Positions 50,695 through 58,337 of a DNA stretch of 64,000 nt are shown here, piece after piece. The notes under the pieces are model-generated. The model searched no databases. It saw only the letters and a program-made list of their open reading frames with translations, and was not told the origin of the DNA. The stretch comes from DASRDE01 sp035938175. Lineage in GTDB: Bacteria > Vulcanimicrobiota > Vulcanimicrobiia > Vulcanimicrobiales > Vulcanimicrobiaceae. The stretch spans positions 1-64,000 of the forward strand of contig DASZHD010000025.1 of NCBI GenBank assembly GCA_035938175.1, read 5' to 3'. Positions within the stretch are counted from its first letter, which is position 1. Each line of letters opens with the position of its first letter. The position numbers were made by a program, and so were the translations under genes.

Positions 50695-52059
50695 GTGATT
50701 GCACGGCTGCTCAATTGGGCGGATACGCGTTTTGGAACCGCCACCTTCGTTCACCACGCGATCCGCAAGGCGTTTCCCGATCACTGGTCGTTCATGCTGG
50801 GCGAGATCAATCTCTACGCGTTCGTCGTGCTGCTGGCGACCGGAACGTTTTTGGCCTTTTGGTTCGTGCCGAGCGAGCACGACGTCGTCTACACCGGCCC
50901 GTACGCACTGCTGCAAGGGCAGAAAGTGAGCGAAGCGTACGATTCGGTGCTGCGCGTGTGCTTCAACGTCAACGCGGGCTTGTTGATCCGTCAGATTCAC
51001 CATTGGGCGGCGAATATTTTTATCGCCGGCATTCTGGTGCACATGGGCCGCATCTTTTTCACGGGCGCGTTCCGCAAGCCGCGCGAGCTCAATTGGATCA
51101 TCGGCGTGCTGCTGCTGTTCGCGGCGATGTTCGAAGGGTTCAGCGGGTATTCGTTGCCGGACGATCTGCTCAGCGGTATGGGCCTCGCGATCGCGGCCGC
51201 GATTCTGCAATCGATTCCGTTCATCGGCACGTACGCGATGTTCTATTTGGCCGGCGGCGCGTGGCCGCCGGAGCAGATCGTCGGCCGCTTATTCGTTCTG
51301 CACGTGTATTTGATACCCGCGCTGATCGCGCTCGGCGTTACGCTGCACTTGATGATTCTCTGGCGGCAGAAGCACACGCAGTTTCCGGGGCCGAGGCGGA
51401 CCGAAGAAAACGTCGTCGGATCGCCGCTGTTCCCGCAATACACACTACGGACGCTCGCCCTGCAATTCGGCGTGATCGCGGTGTGCTGCGCCTTGGGCGC
51501 ATGGGTGCAAATAAATCCGGTGTGGCTCTGGGGGCCGTATGACGTCGACAAAGCGATCTCGCCGGCGCAGCCCGACTGGTATATCGGCTGGCTGGAAGGC
51601 GCGCTGCGTTTGAGCCCGCCGTTTGCCATTCATCTCTTCGGCCACATGATTCCCTCGCCGTTTTGGCCGGGCATCGTGCTGCCGTTTTTGCTGATGGGCT
51701 TTTTGCTCTCGTATCCATTTTTGGAAGCGTTCATCATGCGCGATCGCCAGGCGCATCATTTGCTGGACCGTCCGCGCGACAAACCGGTTCGCACCGCATT
51801 CGGCGTCGCGTTTGCAGTATTCACGATCGGCCTGTTCTTGGCAGGAAGCGATGACGTTCAGATTCGCTATCTGCATCTGCCGCTCAACGACGTGGTGTGG
51901 GGCTATCGTTTGTTCTGCGTCTTCGGAGCGGGGATTGCATTTTGGATAGCCTATGCGGGCGCCAAAGGCTTGCAACAGCGCGGCGGCGTTCACCGCGCCG
52001 AGCGCGCGCGACTGCGCCGTAAACCCGAAGGCGGATACGAAGAGGAGCCGATCGCGTGA
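50695..52059 (+). CDS. qcrB: Cytochrome b of the bc complex
   Basis: 454 residues, eight or nine helices. Heme ligands appear in RQIHHWAANIFIAGILVHMG and LFVLHVYLIPALIALGVTLH, and the quinol-site motif is PDWYIGWLEG (PEWY-like, here PDWY). A C-terminal extension is basic and cytoplasmic. GTG 50695 lies 4 nt after the qcrA stop. The single long b-type protein (not split b6/IV) agrees with the actinobacterial layout. PDWY instead of PEWY often goes with menaquinone use. Confidence 0.95.
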   Translation: MIARLLNWADTRFGTATFVHHAIRKAFPDHWSFMLGEINLYAFVVLLATGTFLAFWFVPSEHDVVYTGPYALLQGQKVSEAYDSVLRVCFNVNAGLLIRQIHHWAANIFIAGILVHMGRIFFTGAFRKPRELNWIIGVLLLFAAMFEGFSGYSLPDDLLSGMGLAIAAAILQSIPFIGTYAMFYLAGGAWPPEQIVGRLFVLHVYLIPALIALGVTLHLMILWRQKHTQFPGPRRTEENVVGSPLFPQYTLRTLALQFGVIAVCCALGAWVQINPVWLWGPYDVDKAISPAQPDWYIGWLEGALRLSPPFAIHLFGHMIPSPFWPGIVLPFLLMGFLLSYPFLEAFIMRDRQAHHLLDRPRDKPVRTAFGVAFAVFTIGLFLAGSDDVQIRYLHLPLNDVVWGYRLFCVFGAGIAFWIAYAGAKGLQQRGGVHRAERARLRRKPEGGYEEEPIA

Positions 52060-52826
52060 TCGCCGCCATTTTCGGCATCGCACTGATTGCACTCTACGCG
52101 CGGGCGCTGCACCTCTATAATCGCCGTTTTCCCGCTCATCCGATCGCGCCCTGGCGCGTAGCGGCCTTCGTCTGCGGCATTGCTTCCTTGTGCGCGGCAT
52201 TGTCGCCGCCGCTAGATCGCGCCGCCGATGCGTCGTTTGCCGCGCACATGTCGCAGCACATGGTGCTCTGGCTGATTGCACCGCCGTTGATCCTGATGGG
52301 CGCGCCCTTGTTGCTGCTGGTCGCCGTGCCGCCCGCTGCATTCGCCCGGCGGATCACGGCGTTTGCGAATTCGCAGTCCGGACACGCGCTGTTTTCACCA
52401 CTGACCGGGTGGCTTTCATACGTTTTCGTTTTATGGGGCGCGCACTTTTCGCCGCTCTACGAGCTGGCGCTCCGCTATCCGGCGGTTCATGTCGTGGAAC
52501 ACGCGCTGTTCTTGCTGGTCGCGTTCCTTTTTTGGGGGACGATCGTGCAGGCAGGGTATGCGCCACGGCCCGTGCCGCACGCGGTGCGCGCGTTTCTGCT
52601 GTTTTTTACCATTCCGCAAGGGGCGTTCTTGGGTTTTGCGCTCAATGCGACCCAGCACGTGCTGTATCCATCATATCTTGCGCGTTTGGGTGCCGCCGCA
52701 GCGCTCGTGGATCAACACAACGGCGCGGACATCATGTGGATCTTGGGCGGCTTCCTATTGTTTGTCGCGTTCATGTGCGCGGCGGCAGCGTGGGCCGCTT
52801 CCGAGCGGAGCGTTGCGCGGGCGTGA
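52056..52826 (+). CDS. ctaG: CtaG-type cytochrome oxidase assembly protein
   Basis: 256 residues, six or seven helices, of the caa3_CtaG family: FAAHMSQHMVLWLIAPPLIL, VVEHALFLLVAFLFWG and DQHNGADIMWILGGFLLF. The repeated His residues at helix ends (HMSQHM, VEHALF, DQHNGA) are likely copper-binding. It is thought to help insert copper into the oxidase. ATG/GTG overlaps tie it to qcrB and qcrC by 4 nt each. Confidence 0.93.
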   Translation: MIAAIFGIALIALYARALHLYNRRFPAHPIAPWRVAAFVCGIASLCAALSPPLDRAADASFAAHMSQHMVLWLIAPPLILMGAPLLLLVAVPPAAFARRITAFANSQSGHALFSPLTGWLSYVFVLWGAHFSPLYELALRYPAVHVVEHALFLLVAFLFWGTIVQAGYAPRPVPHAVRAFLLFFTIPQGAFLGFALNATQHVLYPSYLARLGAAAALVDQHNGADIMWILGGFLLFVAFMCAAAAWAASERSVARA

Positions 52827-53536
52827 GGGCATTTGTAGCGTTCTTCATGCTTGCGGCGCTCTGCTGCGCTGCTGGAGGAGCGTCGCAGCAATACGACGGT
52901 CGCACGCTGTACGCGATGCACTGCGCTTCTTGTCACGGCATGGCGATGGAGGGCGGATCGCAGGCGCCGCCGCTGCTGCATGTCGACGCGGGGATGGTCG
53001 ATTTCATGCTGCGCACGGGGCGCATGCCTGCAATGGTTCCGTGGGAGCAGGAATACCGTCACCGCCCGCAGTTTACCGAGCCGCAGATTGCGGCGCTCGA
53101 CGATTACGTGATGTCGCATTCGACCGGTGAGCGATCGTTGCCGGACGTCACCTTGCCGCCGGCCGGTTACGGACTGCGCAAAGGCCGCTTGGTCTTTGAA
53201 GAAAACTGCGAACAGTGCCACGGCGCCGGCGGTCACGGCGACGGAGCAGTCGGTTATCACAACGTAGCGCCCTCCATCATGGACGACTCGCCGCGCGAGA
53301 TTGCCGAAGCGGTGCGCGAAGGGCCCGATGTGATGCCGAAATTCGGACGGAAAATCATCGACGACGAAGGCCTGGCAAACTTGGTTGCGTACGTCGGCTA
53401 TTTACAGCACGCGCAATACAATCCGGGCGGAATGCAGCTGGCCAACCTTGGGCCCGTCGCCGAGGGCTTCATGGCGTGGACGTTCGGCATGGGCATTCTG
53501 GTCTTGCTGATTCGACGGATAGGCGAAACGGAATAG
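52823..53536 (+). CDS. qcrC: Diheme cytochrome c, QcrC-like
   Basis: 237 residues from GTG 52823. A signal/anchor helix, then heme sites C34-ASC-H38 and C129-EQC-H133, each starting a class I cytochrome c domain (distal Met probably in GRMPAM and DVMPKFG). A C-terminal membrane helix (about 211-230) anchors it. This is the QcrC plan: it links the bc complex directly to the CuA site, as a III-IV supercomplex without soluble cytochrome c. Last gene of the operon. Confidence 0.92.
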   Translation: MRAFVAFFMLAALCCAAGGASQQYDGRTLYAMHCASCHGMAMEGGSQAPPLLHVDAGMVDFMLRTGRMPAMVPWEQEYRHRPQFTEPQIAALDDYVMSHSTGERSLPDVTLPPAGYGLRKGRLVFEENCEQCHGAGGHGDGAVGYHNVAPSIMDDSPREIAEAVREGPDVMPKFGRKIIDDEGLANLVAYVGYLQHAQYNPGGMQLANLGPVAEGFMAWTFGMGILVLLIRRIGETE

Positions 53537-53541
53537 GGCGG

Positions 53542-53775
53542 CTACCGCCGCGCGCTCTGCTGCTTTCGAAGGTCCTCCGCCATGGCACAAAGCTCCGTCG
53601 AGTAGAATTCCAGCGCTTCGCTGCTTATCGCATCGATCGAACCCATCATCTCTTTGACGACGCGCGCAACGGTTTCCGCGCATTCGCCATCGTCTGGAAG
53701 CGGACGATCCGAGGCGGCGTATTCCTGTGCTTCAGTTTTTAGTCGTTGCCACAATTCATCCGTGCTTTTGCGCAT
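53542..53775 (-). CDS. Small orphan protein, 77 residues
   Basis: 77 residues, acidic and helical, from ATG 53775: TDELWQRLKTEAQEYAAS, a variable middle, and EALEFYSTELCAMAEDLRKQ. It shares the LW-x3-K and AL-x-FY-x2-E-x2-AM spacing with the 66-residue protein at 19755-19955. No known domain. Convergent with qcrC, 5 nt apart. The longer reading to 53922 adds a low-quality hydrophobic stretch and is not preferred. The 216 nt upstream of it (53776-53991) hold no convincing gene. Confidence 0.6.
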   Translation of the reverse strand: MRKSTDELWQRLKTEAQEYAASDRPLPDDGECAETVARVVKEMMGSIDAISSEALEFYSTELCAMAEDLRKQQSARR

Positions 53776-53944
53776 TATGTGCTGAGCGATTCCCAGAATA
53801 ATGATTATTATGCGTGGCAACCGCGCCTCGGCAAGCGGCGCCGGCATGTCCGGCGAGGCGCGCAGATCCTCGCCGTATGCGTTTAGGAAGATTATCCTCG
53901 GACATGATGAGGACATACTCACTCTTACAACGCAGCACGGGACC

Positions 53945-53968
53945 GGACGGCGTTCTTACGCGCCGTCC
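53945..53968 (-). terminator. Hairpin downstream of the SDR gene
   Basis: GGACGGCG (53945-53952) and CGCCGTCC (53961-53968) form an 8-bp stem 24 nt beyond the SDR stop. No U tract, so a weak or factor-dependent terminator at best. Confidence 0.35.
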
Positions 53969-53991
53969 GTCCGCTCGTTTATTGCGGCCTG

Positions 53992-54993
53992 TTAGTCCGC
54001 GCGGCGCGAAAGAAGCACGCTTGCCGCAGCGGCACCCGCCAGGGCGGCGCCGCCGACCAGCCAGCGCCGTTTCATGATGAGCTCGGTTTCCCAGCTGCGC
54101 GGCTTTGCCTCGCCGTCGAACTCGCCGTGCGCACCGAAATCCTTGCGCGCGTCGGCAGGCTCGAACAGATTGTCGGGCCGTCCCGGTTGAACCGGTTCCG
54201 GCGTTTGCTGCGATTTGTAGCCGGTGAGTGCGAGATACAGGTCGCCGATGCGCGGCGCGAATTTCTGAACCAGAATCGCCAACACCGTTGAAAACCCGAC
54301 CCACATCTCGCGCGGTTTGTTTTGCGCCGCCCAATAGATCGCGCGGCCCGCAACCTCGGGTTGAAAGATCGGTGGAAGCGGTTGCGGATGGCGCAGGCCG
54401 CTCTTGACGCGGTTCCACGTGAATTGCGGCGTGTTGACCGCCGGCATGTGCACCATCGTCAAACGGATGCGGCTCTTGTGATGAATCAGCTCGCAGCGCA
54501 GTGAATCCGTGAAACCGCGTATCGCGCTCTTTGCGCCGCAGTACGCCGATTGCAGCGGGATGCTGCGGTAGCAGAGCGCGGATCCCACTTGTACGATGGT
54601 TCCGCGATTGCGCGGGCGCATGCGGCGCAGCGCGGCCATCGTTGCCCAGACGTAGCCAAGGTACGTTACGTCGGTCAAGCGTTTCCATTCTTGGGGCGTC
54701 ACGTCCCAGAACTCCGAAAAGACATTGGTGAACGCAACGTTCACCCATACATCTATCGGCCCGAGCTCCGCTTCGGCAATTTGTGCCGCGCGTTCTACCT
54801 CATCGGGGTCCGCGACATCGGTTGGGATGGCAATTGCTGTTGCCCCAAACGATTCGGCCTCGCGGCGTGCCGCTTCCAAGCCTTCTTCGCCCCGGGCGAC
54901 CAACGCCAGTTTCCATTGTCTTTTCGCGAATTCACGCGCCGCGGCGCGCCCGATTCCACCGGACGCGCCGGTAATTACGACTACTCGGTCCAT
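53992..54993 (-). CDS. Short-chain dehydrogenase with C-terminal membrane anchor
   Basis: 333 residues. Rossmann motif TGASGGIG at 8-15, NVAFTN in place of the usual NNAG, catalytic QVGSALCYRS...SAYCGAKSA (Ser, Tyr and Lys present), then a 90-residue extension after the core with VGFSTVLAILVQKFAP and a final helix WLVGGAALAGAAAASVLL. The extended, membrane-linked type is common in bacteria and usually of unknown substrate. Stand-alone. Confidence 0.88.
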   Translation of the reverse strand: MDRVVVITGASGGIGRAAAREFAKRQWKLALVARGEEGLEAARREAESFGATAIAIPTDVADPDEVERAAQIAEAELGPIDVWVNVAFTNVFSEFWDVTPQEWKRLTDVTYLGYVWATMAALRRMRPRNRGTIVQVGSALCYRSIPLQSAYCGAKSAIRGFTDSLRCELIHHKSRIRLTMVHMPAVNTPQFTWNRVKSGLRHPQPLPPIFQPEVAGRAIYWAAQNKPREMWVGFSTVLAILVQKFAPRIGDLYLALTGYKSQQTPEPVQPGRPDNLFEPADARKDFGAHGEFDGEAKPRSWETELIMKRRWLVGGAALAGAAAASVLLSRRAD

Positions 54994-55076
54994 GCGCGTG
55001 TTCGTTTACCCCGATTAGCGGCGTGCGCCAAGCGTGCAGGATTATCGAAACGATCGCGGGGCAAAGACAACGGGCA

Positions 55077-55322
55077 ATGAGTAAATGGCATGTTTGGGGC
55101 GACTATATTCACACGATACCGCAGCGGATAGGCGCTGCCCAGCTTACCGATCGTGACGACCCCGCCGCGCGCCGCGCCGCGGATGCGAAGGGCTTCGATA
55201 TCGAGCGTCGCACGCGCAACGGTTTCGAACCGTGGGCAGCAACCTATAGCGCCGAAGAGGACGACGGCTTAGAGTTTGCGTTTGCCAGCTTTCCCACCGT
55301 GCGCGGCTGGGAGCGAGCGTGA
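55077..55322 (+). CDS. Small hypothetical protein, 81 residues
   Basis: 81 residues from ATG 55077, rich in charged and aromatic residues: SKWHVWGDYIHTIPQRIGAA at the start, GFEPWAATYSAEEDDG in the middle and FASFPTVRGWERA at the end. No signal peptide or membrane segment. I do not recognise it. GC pattern and the absence of stop codons agree with coding, but evidence is modest. Confidence 0.5.
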   Translation: MSKWHVWGDYIHTIPQRIGAAQLTDRDDPAARRAADAKGFDIERRTRNGFEPWAATYSAEEDDGLEFAFASFPTVRGWERA

Positions 55323-55331
55323 GGTTCTTTG

Positions 55332-55345
55332 ATGACGTGCGTCAT
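55332..55345. promoter_or_regulatory. Palindrome upstream of the carbohydrate oxidation operon
   Basis: ATGACG-TG-CGTCAT, a perfect 6+2+6 palindrome 69 nt before the GTG at 55414, followed by a GGTGCC/GGCACC stem (about 55363-55389). Candidate operator and leader hairpin for the operon. Confidence 0.4.
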
Positions 55346-55413
55346 TCGTTTGCGTGTGAGGGTGCCGGGTAAGACTTGAAGGCACCTTTGATACGTAAGC
55401 GGAGAAGCGAGTA

Positions 55414-57216
55414 GTGAACGCAAGCAAATTCTTGCTGCAGCGGTTAGTGGAATGGGGCGTCAAACGGATTTACGGATACCCGGGTGATGGAATCAACGGC
55501 CTGCTCGGTGCCTTGGAAGATTTCTCGGATCAGATCGAATTCATCCAAGTGCGCCACGAGGAGATGGCGGCGTTCATGGCGTGCGCGCACGCGAAGTTCA
55601 CGGGCGAGGTGGGCGTCTGCCTGGCGACGTCCGGACCGGGCGCCATTCATCTGCTGAACGGGCTGTACGACGCCAAAATGGATCACGTTCCGGTGGTCGC
55701 CATCGTCGGTCAAGCCGCCACGATGGCGCTTGGCGGATCGTACCAGCAAGAAGTGGATCTCCAGACACTCTTCAAAGACGTTAGCGACTACAACTACACA
55801 ATTGGCAGCACCACGGCTACGCGCCATATCGTCGACCGCGCGTTTCGCGTCGCACTGGGCCTGCGCGGCGTGGCGACGGTCATTTTCCCGAAGGATTTGC
55901 AAGAAGAATCGTACGAGGAGCCTCCGCGAAAACATAATACCGTGCACAGCGGCGTCGGCTATTCTGCGCCGATGATTATTCCGCGCGCACACGATTTGCA
56001 GCGTGCCGCGGATATACTGAACGGCGCAACCAAGGTTGCAATGCTGATCGGCGCCGGCGCGCGCGGCGCGGCTGACGAACTCGTCGCCGTTGCCGACATG
56101 CTGCAAGCCTGCTGTGCAAAAGCGCTGCTCGGCAAAGACGTCCTGCCCGACGATCTTCCTTGGGTGACGGGAACTATCGGATTACTCGGCACGCGTCCCA
56201 GCTCGGACATCATGGAGCAGTGCGACGCGCTGCTGCTGGTCGGAACGAATTTTCCGTACGCGGAGTTTTTGCCGAAAGACGGCTCGGTGCCGGCGGTGCA
56301 GATCGACATCGACCCGCGGTACATCGGGTTGCGCTATCCCACGAACGTGAACCTGATCGGCGATTCCGCCGACTCGCTTGCCGCACTGCGTCCGTATTTG
56401 CGGCAGAAGGACGACGCCTCGTGGCGCGAAGCCGTGAAAAAGAACAAGGACGAGTGGTACGCGATCGAAGACGATCGCGCGAATCAAAGCGCGACGCCGC
56501 TCAACCCGCAGTTGTTGTTCACGTCGTTGAACCGCAAGCTTCCGGACAACGCGATCGTTACGGGCGATGCCGGTACGCCGACGAACTGGATGGCGCGGCA
56601 CCTGATGGTGCGGCGCGGTATGAAGATGTCGGTCTCCGGAAATCTGGCCACCATGGGATCCGCCGTTCCGTACGCAATCGCCGCGAAGTTCGCGTTTCCC
56701 GACCGCTGCGTTATCGCGCTGCCGGGCGACGGGGCGATGCAGATGAACGGCATCAACGAACTGATCACCGTGTACAAGTATTGGAAGAAGTGGAGCGATC
56801 CGCGTCTGATCTTCTTCGTTCTGAATAACACGGATCTGAATCAAGTCACCTGGGAGCAGCGTATCCTTGCGGGAACGCCGCGCAACATGGAAACGCAGCC
56901 GCTTCCGGATTTCCCGTATGCGCGGTTCGCGGAGTCGCTGGGGTTCAAAGGCATCCGGGTCGACAATCCGGATCAGGTCGACGCCGCCTGGGACCAAGCG
57001 CTGAACGCGGACCGGCCCGTGGTTTTCGAGGCGATCGCCGACGGCAACGTCGCGACGCTTCCGCCGCACATCTCGCGCGAACAGGCACTACATTTCTTGC
57101 AGGCCGCGCGCAAAGGCGATCCCGAGGAGCGCGGCATGGTCGTGCAATCGGTGAAGCAAATGATCGCGGGAGTAATTCCGCACCGCTCGCAAGAGCCTGC
57201 AAAGAAAGGCAAATAG
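55414..57216 (+). CDS. ThDP-dependent pyruvate oxidase-like enzyme
   Basis: 600 residues. PYR domain with the catalytic Glu in QVRHEEMAAFMA (about residue 50) and TSGPGAIHLLNGLYDAKMDH; PP domain with LPGDGAMQMNGINELITV and NNTDLNQVTWE, the GDG-NN ThDP/Mg site. The sequence matches the PoxB/pyruvate-oxidase subgroup that carries FAD, which would give acetate or acetyl-phosphate and CO2. GTG 55414 with GGAGAAG upstream. First gene of a five-gene operon in which every junction overlaps by 1-4 nt. Confidence 0.88.
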   Translation: MNASKFLLQRLVEWGVKRIYGYPGDGINGLLGALEDFSDQIEFIQVRHEEMAAFMACAHAKFTGEVGVCLATSGPGAIHLLNGLYDAKMDHVPVVAIVGQAATMALGGSYQQEVDLQTLFKDVSDYNYTIGSTTATRHIVDRAFRVALGLRGVATVIFPKDLQEESYEEPPRKHNTVHSGVGYSAPMIIPRAHDLQRAADILNGATKVAMLIGAGARGAADELVAVADMLQACCAKALLGKDVLPDDLPWVTGTIGLLGTRPSSDIMEQCDALLLVGTNFPYAEFLPKDGSVPAVQIDIDPRYIGLRYPTNVNLIGDSADSLAALRPYLRQKDDASWREAVKKNKDEWYAIEDDRANQSATPLNPQLLFTSLNRKLPDNAIVTGDAGTPTNWMARHLMVRRGMKMSVSGNLATMGSAVPYAIAAKFAFPDRCVIALPGDGAMQMNGINELITVYKYWKKWSDPRLIFFVLNNTDLNQVTWEQRILAGTPRNMETQPLPDFPYARFAESLGFKGIRVDNPDQVDAAWDQALNADRPVVFEAIADGNVATLPPHISREQALHFLQAARKGDPEERGMVVQSVKQMIAGVIPHRSQEPAKKGK

Positions 57217-58337
57217 TGCCGGCGGCGGGCGCAGTTCGCGTTGCGTACCCAATTGAAAGCGTCAAGTCACAAGCGTTTCGCATCCCCACCGAGCAGCAGC
57301 CGGAGGAATCGGACGGCACGCTGTGCTGGAATGCCACGACCCTGGTGCTGGTGGAAGTCCACGCGGGCAGCGCAATGGGGATCGGCTACACGTACGCCGA
57401 CGCGTGCACGGCGGCGCTCGTCAACGATATGTTGCGGGAGGTTCTGGTAGGGCACGACGCGCTGCAAACGGCGGCGTGCTATGCGGCGATGTGTGCGAAG
57501 ATTCGCAACAACGGGCGCGAGGGAATCACCGCAATGGCGATCTCCGCCGTCGATGTCGCGCTATGGGATTTGAAAGGGAAACTGCTGCAGGCGCCGGTGT
57601 GCGTCTTGCTGGGCGCCGCGCGCGAGCGCATTCCGGTGTACGGCAGCGGCGGCTTCACGTCGTATTCATTGCGCCGGCTGACGGAGCAGCTGTCGTGCTG
57701 GGCGCGCGGCATGGAAATTCCGCGCGTAAAAATGAAAGTCGGACGAGAGCCGGACGCGGATCCGCAGCGCGTTGCGGCGGCGCGTAAAGCGATCGGGAGC
57801 GATGCGGAACTGTTCGTCGACGCCAATGGCGCGTATTCCGTGAAGCAGGCGTTGCAGATGGCCAAATGCTTTGCGGAAGAGCGGGTGACGTGGTACGAAG
57901 AGCCCGTGTACCATAACGATCTTGCCGGTAACGCGTTCGTGCGCGAGCATGCGCCGCCGATCATGGAGATCAGCAACGGCGAATACGGGTACGCGCCGTA
58001 CAACTTCCTGCAGATCCTGCAAAACGGTGCCGCCGACGTTCTGCAAGCGGACGTCACGCGCTGCGGCGGGTTCAGCGGTTTCCAGGCCGTCGACGCATTG
58101 TGCGAAGCGCACGACGTTCCGCTCTCGAGTCATTGCGCTCCATATGCCACCATACATGCGGCCGCTGCGGCGAAAATGGTGCGCCATATTGAATATTTTC
58201 ACGACCACGTCTTAATCGAACAGCGGTTCTTCGACGGCACGCCGGATCCGAAAGCCGGCTGTTTGGCACCCGATTTGGATCGCCCTGGAATCGGACTCGA
58301 GTTCAAGCGCGCCGATGCGGAGGAGTTTTTGCTGTGA
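57216..58337 (+). CDS. Enolase-superfamily (mandelate racemase group) sugar-acid dehydratase
   Basis: 373 residues. The C-terminal barrel has the general base pair RVKMKVG (KxK), metal ligands in FVDANGAYS and TWYEEPV, and the opposite-side His in SSHCAPY. The third metal ligand probably lies in ISNGEYGY. KxK plus His indicates the mandelate racemase subgroup, which epimerises or dehydrates sugar acids. GTG start in TAGTG overlaps the previous stop by 1 nt. Substrate is unknown; with an SDR and a glucoside hydrolase in the operon, an aldonate is plausible. Confidence 0.88.
   Translation: MPAAGAVRVAYPIESVKSQAFRIPTEQQPEESDGTLCWNATTLVLVEVHAGSAMGIGYTYADACTAALVNDMLREVLVGHDALQTAACYAAMCAKIRNNGREGITAMAISAVDVALWDLKGKLLQAPVCVLLGAARERIPVYGSGGFTSYSLRRLTEQLSCWARGMEIPRVKMKVGREPDADPQRVAAARKAIGSDAELFVDANGAYSVKQALQMAKCFAEERVTWYEEPVYHNDLAGNAFVREHAPPIMEISNGEYGYAPYNFLQILQNGAADVLQADVTRCGGFSGFQAVDALCEAHDVPLSSHCAPYATIHAAAAAKMVRHIEYFHDHVLIEQRFFDGTPDPKAGCLAPDLDRPGIGLEFKRADAEEFLL

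Noticed and set aside
53801..53995. 64-codon ORF in the gap after the 77-residue gene
   Set aside because: No ribosome site, unusual composition and overlap with the end of the SDR gene region; nothing supports coding.
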